7,036 nucleotides of DNA, taken from the NCBI GenBank assembly GCA_937868245.1, contig CALMMI010000679.1, forward strand, positions 1-7,036, read 5' to 3'. Shown piece by piece: positions 1 through 4,980 of the stretch. Made by a program: the position numbers and the translations under genes. The stretch comes from an uncultured Ignavibacteria bacterium (GTDB lineage: Bacteria > Bacteroidota > Ignavibacteria > Kapaibacteriales > UBA961). Numbering within the stretch: position 1 is the first letter of the stretch; each line of letters opens with the position of its first letter. Under the pieces are notes generated by a model. It was not told where the DNA came from and ran no database searches. It saw only the letters and a program-made list of their open reading frames with translations.

Positions 1-1
1 C

Positions 2-1249
2 ATTCTCAATACCTTTGCATCGAAAGATTCATTTAATATCATCCTCTCGAACAATACTGAACAGATTGTTTCGGAAAAATGGATAAGTGCAAGTCCTGAA
101 AACATCAATGCAACGTTTGCAGGAATAAAAGAAGAGCAACTGGCAATGTACTCTTACCTTCAGCTTTCACTGCCAAACGGGATGAAGTATCTGAAAAGAG
201 CATACGGCAAAGCCAATGTAATATTAATTTCTAATTCAGACGGATTAGGAAACTATAAAATAGCCAACCCGCTAATTGCAGAAATATCAACAATTAATGA
301 CTATACACCTCAAATCAATTGTATCGACTATTCAAATGCACGGAGAACATACAGTCAGAATTCTACTTATTATTACGGGAACTTCTACTTGTATGATTAT
401 CTAGTGAAATGGTCGGGAGGTTATTATTTGGATGCAAATAAGGCTGGTGTTGCCCTTTCGTCATCAATTTCCTCGATTGTTAACAGTTCCGAAGGAAAAA
501 TCCAATCGCTGGAGCTATACACTACACTTGAGGATGGATTTTGTTATGCACGCTACGACCAGGTAGCCACCCAAGCTCAAAAAGATGCAGGGATTGTATT
601 TCAAGTGGGCAGGTATTACGGCAAACTTCCTGTAATAGTACGGGCAACAGGATTTTATCAGGATCAACCGTTTAATAAGGAAGTCCGTTTTGATGTATTA
701 CCCGAAGTTGATCCTACCAGAATGCTTCGCAGAATTTGGAACGGTAATTATATCTCCAAAATGGAAACTGGAACAATTACAAATGATATAATTAAAGAAA
801 TCATAGATGTAAGCAGAAGAAACCGTGTGTTGTCAATTTACACAGCCTTTCTGGCTCTTGAGCCTTGGAGGATGCCGAAAGATGATTACTTGTTCTATCA
901 GCCTGACGAAAAGGAAGATGACGGCAGTCATAGTACAGATGTAGAAGAAAATATTGTTGTTAGCGGAAAAGAGTTAGTGCATGTAACTGCATTCCCAAAT
1001 CCTTTCACCTCGCAGTTGAAAATTGAATGCAGTGATTTGGCAGCAGGTGTTGAAATTACCTCTGTAGAGATTTATAATACTTTAGGAAGTATGGTAAAAT
1101 CATTTTCAGGCGATATTTTTGGAGGCAATAAAAGCTTCCTATGGCTTGGCGATGATAACTCAGGTACAGAAGTTCAAAGCGGGATGTATGTAGTAGTTGT
1201 TAAAACAACAAAGGGCATAGTACGCTTTAATGTAGTCTTAAACAGATAA
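2..1249 (+). CDS. Secreted VIT/VWA-type protein with T9SS C-terminal sorting domain (5' partial)
   Basis: The reading frame is open to the left edge, so the Met codon at 146 is internal and the N-terminus is missing; 415 residues are visible. The first ~100 residues look like the second half of a von Willebrand A domain: a strand plus loop (SFNIILSN), then a hydrophobic strand ending in an Asp loop (VILISNSDG, residues 73-81). A beta-rich part follows, including VFQVGRYYGKLPV. Then comes SRRNRVLSIYTAFLALE from residue 271, which matches the segment after the VWA domain in VIT/inter-alpha-trypsin-inhibitor-like bacterial proteins (Ser-leu-x-x-x-ile-leu-x-x-Tyr-Thr-x-Phe). A short acidic linker leads to the T9SS type A domain from about residue 330: FPNPF, IYNTLG, a G-x-x-x-W-x-G-x-D pattern, SGMYVV and the terminal strand FNVVLNR. 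The family organisation and T9SS role are known; the specific function is not. The protein should be exported to the cell surface or medium with cleavage of the tail. The VIT domain itself would lie upstream and cannot be seen. Confidence 0.85.
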   Translation: MLNTFASKDSFNIILSNNTEQIVSEKWISASPENINATFAGIKEEQLAMYSYLQLSLPNGMKYLKRAYGKANVILISNSDGLGNYKIANPLIAEISTINDYTPQINCIDYSNARRTYSQNSTYYYGNFYLYDYLVKWSGGYYLDANKAGVALSSSISSIVNSSEGKIQSLELYTTLEDGFCYARYDQVATQAQKDAGIVFQVGRYYGKLPVIVRATGFYQDQPFNKEVRFDVLPEVDPTRMLRRIWNGNYISKMETGTITNDIIKEIIDVSRRNRVLSIYTAFLALEPWRMPKDDYLFYQPDEKEDDGSHSTDVEENIVVSGKELVHVTAFPNPFTSQLKIECSDLAAGVEITSVEIYNTLGSMVKSFSGDIFGGNKSFLWLGDDNSGTEVQSGMYVVVVKTTKGIVRFNVVLNR

Positions 1250-1274
1250 GTAACGTTGCTCTTTATCTTTTCCG

Positions 1275-1314
1275 AATTTTATAGCCCGTGATTGAAATCG
1301 CGGGCTATAAAATT
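1275..1314 (+). terminator. Strong hairpin after the T9SS protein gene, probable terminator
   Basis: Arms 1275-1292 and 1297-1314 pair over 18 bp with a single G-U pair (T1289/G1300) around a TGAA loop. The GC-rich core is AGCCCG/CGGGCT with AT-rich outer ends. It starts 25 bp after the stop codon. There is no run of T after the 3' arm on either strand, so it is not a textbook intrinsic terminator. Its position and stability suggest termination or 3'-end protection of the mRNA. The rest of the 236-bp gap to the next gene shows no convincing promoter. Confidence 0.65.
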
Positions 1315-1485
1315 ATAGACCTGTAGAAATGAAAATGGAGACCAATTTCAACATTTAACAGGTAAACGTTCGCAAAAGACGGCAAAAATATATTCTTTTG
1401 AATAGGATTTTTATCTGGTGAATCAATAGTAGTGCAATCTTTTTAACTTCGGTTTTTCGTATGTTATCAGTATTCTTAGTATATA

Positions 1486-2319
1486 ATGAAAAAGCCTGTA
1501 GTTATTATTTGCCTATTTCTTTATGCTGTTATTTTAGGTGGCTGCTCTATGATAAACGTATCCGAACAACAGGATGCCAAAACACTTGGAGCAGGGAAAC
1601 ACACATTTGAAATTTCACTCCCGTATAGTCCAACCGTAAATTCTTTTCATGCAACAGACACGCTAACAGACCACAGCTATATACCTCCTATTATACCGCT
1701 GGAATTTCATTGGCAATATGGATTAGCGACACATCATGATATTGGTCTCAGCCTTTGGACAAGTGCATTACCCTTCTTGGTTATGACAGGAGGAACGTAT
1801 GGTTTTGATATAGGTACAAGGCTAAACTGGAAATGGATGGTAACTGAAACCGATTCCCACCATAAACTTGCTGTAAATACTTCGTTTGCATACTATCATG
1901 CACGAGGTAAAAAGCATCGTGAAGATAATACCGGTTCATATTTCAAAGCAAATTCAGGTTTTGCAGGAATTGCACTGATATATTCCTACCATCCCCGCAA
2001 TAATAATATCCAAAGTTTCTATGTTGGAATTAAACCTATGGTTTTTACCTATACCGGCATAGTGGATTCTGTACTCAACGATCCGTTTATTAGTGCAAAA
2101 TTCAGGCATGCCGACGATCAGTCGGATTACCCTATGGTATCTATTAATGCTACATTAACAACAATCTCTCCGTTTATTGGTGCCAAACTTAGCGACTCCC
2201 TTTCATTGTATTCTATAGTAGGTATTAAAAGTATAGAATTTATGCCTACATTCGGCTTACACGACGGGAAAGCACAGATAATTGGATTTTCTGTTGCATG
2301 TGGGTTTGCACTGCTCTGA
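1486..2319 (+). CDS. Putative outer-membrane lipoprotein, beta-barrel-like, function unknown
   Basis: The 277-residue protein starts with a clear lipoprotein signal peptide: Lys-Lys at 2-3, a hydrophobic stretch from about 5 to 17, and lipobox LGGC with the acylated Cys at 20. This fixes the start at 1486 although no Shine-Dalgarno sequence precedes it. Ser at +2 does not suggest inner-membrane retention, though that rule comes from Enterobacteria. The mature part opens with a segment of the kind KTLGAGKHTFEISL (32-45), which in many Bacteroidota lipoproteins leads into a beta-barrel. Several alternating amphipathic strands with Gly turns follow: FHWQYGL...DIGLSLW (74-91), YGFDIGTRLNWKW (105-117), GIALIYSY (161-168), FYVGIKPMVFTYTG (178-191), SPFIGAKL (228-235), and a last strand GFSVACGFALL. 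I recognise no enzymatic motif. Expected location is the outer membrane. It is preceded by a hairpin and followed by a 338-bp gap, so it is probably monocistronic. The barrel call is inference from strand pattern. Confidence 0.75.
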   Translation: MKKPVVIICLFLYAVILGGCSMINVSEQQDAKTLGAGKHTFEISLPYSPTVNSFHATDTLTDHSYIPPIIPLEFHWQYGLATHHDIGLSLWTSALPFLVMTGGTYGFDIGTRLNWKWMVTETDSHHKLAVNTSFAYYHARGKKHREDNTGSYFKANSGFAGIALIYSYHPRNNNIQSFYVGIKPMVFTYTGIVDSVLNDPFISAKFRHADDQSDYPMVSINATLTTISPFIGAKLSDSLSLYSIVGIKSIEFMPTFGLHDGKAQIIGFSVACGFALL

Positions 2320-2332
2320 TAAACAGGATTTA

Positions 2333-2392
2333 GCCGCAAAATGCGCAAAAACAAACAATAGAACTTTTGATTTCTTTTGTGCCTTTTGTTGT
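2333..2392. repeat. Imperfect inverted repeat, possible dispersed intergenic repeat or terminator hairpin
   Basis: The left arm 2333-2359 contains GCAAAA-type units (CCGCAAAA, GCGCAAAA). The right arm 2366-2392 contains three CTTTTG units starting at 2364, 2374 and 2383. Folding the arms gives about 20 pairs out of 26, three of them G-U, closing 14 bp after the lipoprotein stop codon. The pattern resembles the common 'CCGCAAAGACGCAAAG ... CTTTGCGTCTTTGCGG' intergenic repeats of many bacterial genomes, in a degraded form. That resemblance is from memory. A role in termination of the lipoprotein transcript is possible. Confidence 0.45.
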
Positions 2393-2476
2393 AAAATCTT
2401 AAATCTACAACCGATATTGGATTGAAAAGAGAATCAATGTATCGGGATTATAGCTCCGAATAGCGTAAGCCGATGA

Positions 2477-2488
2477 GAATAATTATTC
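2477..2488. repeat. Perfect 12-bp palindrome, possible operator
   Basis: GAATAATTATTC reads the same on both strands and lies about 110 bp upstream of the candidate hisC promoter element. AT-rich palindromes of this size arise by chance in such DNA, and no regulator gene is visible next to it, so an operator role is only a possibility. Confidence 0.2.
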
Positions 2489-2596
2489 GTTAGAAACAAC
2501 AAAGTTCTATGATAAAACAATGTCTTACATCAAATCAATGGCAAATGTGAATTAAGTATCTTCATTTTTTACGCTCATCAATATTTCGTGATTTTG

Positions 2597-2604
2597 TAAG
2601 TTTG
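2597..2604 (+). promoter_or_regulatory. Candidate Bacteroidota-type -7 promoter element for hisC-hppD
   Basis: TAAGTTTG fits the Bacteroidota primary-sigma consensus TAnnTTTG exactly and would give a leader of roughly 45-50 nt before the hisC start. I do not see a well-placed -33 TTTG partner, so the call rests on one element and on position. Confidence 0.35.
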
Positions 2605-2657
2605 TAATCAAGAAAACGAAGGATTCAAATATCCCTTAAAAACGCCAGTCCAAACGA

Positions 2658-3758
2658 ATGATAGCACTCCCAAAGTATATCCAAGAACTTACGCCCTATA
2701 AACCGGGACAATCCGTTGCTGAAATACAACGGTTATATGGAATTGAGAACGTAGTAAAATTGGCTTCTAACGAGAATCCTTTAGGCAGCTCTCCCAAGGC
2801 AATCGCAGCAGTTCACGAATGGGCTGAAAAGTCGTTTGTTTACCCAGATGGGGGTATGGAATTACGTGAACGTCTTGCCCGAAAATTCAATCTTCAACAG
2901 GAAAATATAATCTGCCATAGCGGTTCGGACGCACTTATTCATCTCGCACTACGAACATTTTTAGATGAAGGTGACAATCTGGTATCCTCGCACGGAACAT
3001 TTATCGGGTTTCAAGTAGCAGCCAAACTTCATGGTTATTGTACGTATTATGTACCTCAGACCGCCGATTACCGATTCAATATCGAAGCACTTGCCGCAGC
3101 AATCACCCCCAAAACAAAAATCCTCTACCTTGCCAACGTCAACAACCCAACCGGAACTTTTTTTAGCAAAGAAGAATATCTATGGCTTATGGAGCGTGTT
3201 CCTGAAAATGTTCTTGTGATTATGGATGAAGCGTACAACGAATACAGCAAATTTATGTATCCGGAATTTTTAGACAGTTTGGAATTCACATTTCAAAATG
3301 TCTTAACCTTGCGGACATTTTCAAAAGTTTATGGACTTGCAGGGCTAAGGGTAGGGTATGGTATTGCCTCTAAAGAAATTATAGAACCTATGCTCCGTAC
3401 CAAATTGCCGTTCGACCCTAATACACTTGGGCAATATGCAGCAATTGCTGCATTAGAAGACGAGGACTTTTTGGAAAGAACTGTTAAGCTTAATGCAGAT
3501 GGGATTAACCTGTTTAATAGAGAGTTCAGAAGAATAGGTTTGAAATTTCCGAATTCTGCAGGTAATTTTGTGATGGTCGATTGCGATACCGTTGAAAAAG
3601 CACAGGAACTCTATATGGGGTTATTAAAACGTGGGTTTATTACCCGACCTTTAGGAGGCTTTTCGTTGCCACATTGTATCCGTATCAGTACGGGAACAAT
3701 GGAGCAAAACTATGCTTTCGTTGCTGCAATCGAAGATGCAGCTAAAGAAATATTCTGA
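2658..3758 (+). CDS. hisC: Histidinol-phosphate aminotransferase family (HisC), possibly acting on aromatic amino acids
   Basis: PLP-dependent fold-type I aminotransferase of 366 residues, a normal length for HisC. HisC converts histidinol phosphate and 2-oxoglutarate to imidazole-acetol phosphate and glutamate in the cytoplasm. Visible family features are the N-terminal LTPYKPGQ (11-18), VKLASNENPLG (33-43), VYPDGG with Tyr62, NVNNPTG (160-166), the MDEAYNEY cofactor loop with Asp190 and Tyr193, the PLP-binding Lys223 in TFSKVYGLAGLRVGYG, and Arg342 in IRISTGT for substrate carboxylate binding. The N-terminal match supports the ATG at 2658, although no Shine-Dalgarno is present. It lies 37 bp upstream of hppD with no histidine genes beside it. 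HisC enzymes in some bacteria (Bacillus subtilis is the known case) also transaminate tyrosine and phenylalanine. The context therefore suggests a role in making 4-hydroxyphenylpyruvate; the sequence alone does not settle the substrate. Confidence 0.9.
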   Translation: MIALPKYIQELTPYKPGQSVAEIQRLYGIENVVKLASNENPLGSSPKAIAAVHEWAEKSFVYPDGGMELRERLARKFNLQQENIICHSGSDALIHLALRTFLDEGDNLVSSHGTFIGFQVAAKLHGYCTYYVPQTADYRFNIEALAAAITPKTKILYLANVNNPTGTFFSKEEYLWLMERVPENVLVIMDEAYNEYSKFMYPEFLDSLEFTFQNVLTLRTFSKVYGLAGLRVGYGIASKEIIEPMLRTKLPFDPNTLGQYAAIAALEDEDFLERTVKLNADGINLFNREFRRIGLKFPNSAGNFVMVDCDTVEKAQELYMGLLKRGFITRPLGGFSLPHCIRISTGTMEQNYAFVAAIEDAAKEIF

Positions 3759-3780
3759 AATTGATTGTGAATTTAAGAAA

Positions 3781-3786
3781 AAGGAG
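3781..3786 (+). promoter_or_regulatory. Shine-Dalgarno deciding the hppD start
   Basis: AAGGAG lies 9 nt before the ATG at 3796. It selects this codon over the earlier in-frame ATGs at 3712 and 3736, which lie inside hisC and have no comparable site. Confidence 0.75.
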
Positions 3787-3795
3787 TACCAAGTA

Positions 3796-4908
3796 ATGAT
3801 TAGAGCAGATGGGCAGGCAGCAGATTTTCTGCCATTGAACGGAACAGATTATATCGAATTTTACGTTGGGAATGCCAAGCAAGCAGCATATTATTATCAA
3901 ATGGCATTTGGCTACGAGCTTATTGCGTATGCCGGACCCGAAACAGGTGTTCGTGAATATGCTTCGTATGTATTGAAACAAAATAAGGTGCGCTTGGTAC
4001 TAACAACACCAATGCATCCTGATTCTCCGATAAACCAGCACATCAGTAAGCATGGTGATGGTGTGAAGGTACTTGCAATATGGGTGGACGACGCTGAATA
4101 TTCATGGAAAGCAACCACTGAGCGCGGTGCAAAAAGTTACGAAGAGCCTACTACGTTAACAGATGAATTTGGTGAAGTAAAAGTATCTGCAATCCATACC
4201 TATGGAGATACTATTCATAGATTTGTTGAGCGTAAGAATTATACCGGGGCGTTCATGCCCGGCTATAAGGCAATGGAAGGTAAAGTAAAATCAGAACCTG
4301 TAGGGTTGTTACATATCGATCATTGCGTAGGAAATGTGGAACTAGGGAAAATGGATGAATGGGTAAAGTTTTATGAAGATGTTATGGGTTTCAAACTTAT
4401 ACTCACGTTTGATGACGAGGACATTTCCACAGAATATTCTGCCCTGATGAGCAAAGTTGTCTCTAATGGAACGGGCTACGTAAAGTTCCCGATAAATGAA
4501 CCGGCTGCAGGAAAAAAGAAGTCCCAAATTGATGAATACTTAGAGTTCTATCACGGACCTGGTGTTCAGCATATTGCTATTGCAACACACGACATTATTG
4601 GAACGGTTTCCGAGTTGCAACGTCGCGGCGTTGAATTTTTACGAGTACCTGTTACGTATTACGAGACGGTGTTAGAACGTGTAGGGAAAATCGACGAGGA
4701 CATTGCTCCTCTCCGCGAGCTTGGAATTTTAGTTGATAGAGACGACGAAGGATATTTATTGCAAATTTTTACAAAGCCTGTTGAAGACCGTCCTACTTTG
4801 TTCTATGAAATTATCCAAAGAAAAGGTGCAAAATCATTCGGTAAAGGGAATTTTAAGGCGCTTTTCGAGGCAATTGAGCGCGAACAGGCAATACGCGGCA
4901 ATCTATAA
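3796..4908 (+). CDS. hppD: 4-hydroxyphenylpyruvate dioxygenase
   Basis: Fe(II)-dependent cytoplasmic dioxygenase that converts 4-hydroxyphenylpyruvate and O2 to homogentisate and CO2 in tyrosine catabolism. From the ATG at 3796 it is 370 residues, a usual length. It has two vicinal-oxygen-chelate halves: the N-terminal one opens with NGTDYIEFYVGNAKQAAYYY, and the catalytic C-terminal one starts near LLHIDHCVGNVELG. The three iron ligands are all present: His176 (IDHCVGN), His259 (GVQHIAIA) and Glu338 (LFYEIIQR). Other hallmarks are ATEYSALMSK-like STEYSALMSKVV, KFPINEPAAGKKKSQIDEYL, DRDDEGYLLQIFTKPV, and the C-terminal gating helix GKGNFKALFEAIEREQ, which is complete. From memory the C-terminal half closely resembles Streptomyces HPPD. 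It is probably co-transcribed with the upstream aminotransferase. Downstream homogentisate genes are not in the window, so whether homogentisate is degraded or polymerised to pigment is unknown. Confidence 0.96.
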   Translation: MIRADGQAADFLPLNGTDYIEFYVGNAKQAAYYYQMAFGYELIAYAGPETGVREYASYVLKQNKVRLVLTTPMHPDSPINQHISKHGDGVKVLAIWVDDAEYSWKATTERGAKSYEEPTTLTDEFGEVKVSAIHTYGDTIHRFVERKNYTGAFMPGYKAMEGKVKSEPVGLLHIDHCVGNVELGKMDEWVKFYEDVMGFKLILTFDDEDISTEYSALMSKVVSNGTGYVKFPINEPAAGKKKSQIDEYLEFYHGPGVQHIAIATHDIIGTVSELQRRGVEFLRVPVTYYETVLERVGKIDEDIAPLRELGILVDRDDEGYLLQIFTKPVEDRPTLFYEIIQRKGAKSFGKGNFKALFEAIEREQAIRGNL

Positions 4909-4920
4909 GTGAATTTTTTT

Positions 4921-4950
4921 TTGAAAAACACTACTATTATTTTTTATACT
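4921..4950 (+). promoter_or_regulatory. Candidate sigma70-like promoter for gdhA
   Basis: TTGAAA at 4921-4926 (5 of 6 to TTGACA) and TATACT at 4945-4950 (5 of 6 to TATAAT) are 18 nt apart in the 72-bp gap between hppD and the glutamate dehydrogenase gene. A run of nine T (4914-4922) lies just upstream and overlaps the -35 box. A near Bacteroidota element, TAATTTG at 4950-4956, is one base short of TAnnTTTG. The gdhA gene may thus have its own promoter as well as read-through from hppD. Confidence 0.4.
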
Positions 4951-4967
4951 AATTTGTTGAACTATTA

Positions 4968-4972
4968 GAGGG
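4968..4972 (+). promoter_or_regulatory. Shine-Dalgarno of gdhA
   Basis: GAGGG lies 8 nt before the ATG at 4981 and supports that start. Confidence 0.6.
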
Positions 4973-4980
4973 ATAACATA

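Larger units (their letters stand above)
2320..2657. other. 338-bp gene-free region upstream of hisC
   Basis: I see no credible gene here; only very short open frames occur (for example eight codons from 2437). From left to right it holds an imperfect long inverted repeat (2333-2392), a weak bulged hairpin with CCGATA at 2411-2416 pairing with TATCGG at 2440-2445, a perfect 12-bp palindrome at 2477-2488, and an AT-rich stretch with a candidate promoter element at 2597-2604. No T-box, riboswitch or histidine- or tyrosine-rich leader peptide is apparent. The region probably holds the end of the lipoprotein transcript and the control region of the hisC-hppD unit. Confidence 0.5.

Noticed and set aside
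1475..1488. TATAAT overlapping the lipoprotein start codon
   Set aside because: The hexamer includes the ATG of the gene, so it could not drive that gene with a normal leader, and no gene starts shortly downstream.
2127..2354. Minus-strand open frame of 75 codons at the end of the lipoprotein gene
   Set aside because: It mostly overlaps the lipoprotein coding sequence and starts within the inverted repeat; no recognisable features.
2437..2463. Eight-codon open frame (MYRDYSSE) as a possible attenuation leader for the tyrosine genes
   Set aside because: No Shine-Dalgarno and only two Tyr codons; no terminator/antiterminator pair is visible between it and hisC.
4873..4922. Possible terminator at the end of hppD (ATTG...CGCG / CGCG...CAAT followed later by nine T)
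   Set aside because: The stem is two 4-bp helices split by an internal loop within coding sequence, and the T-run is 11 nt away; too weak to call.
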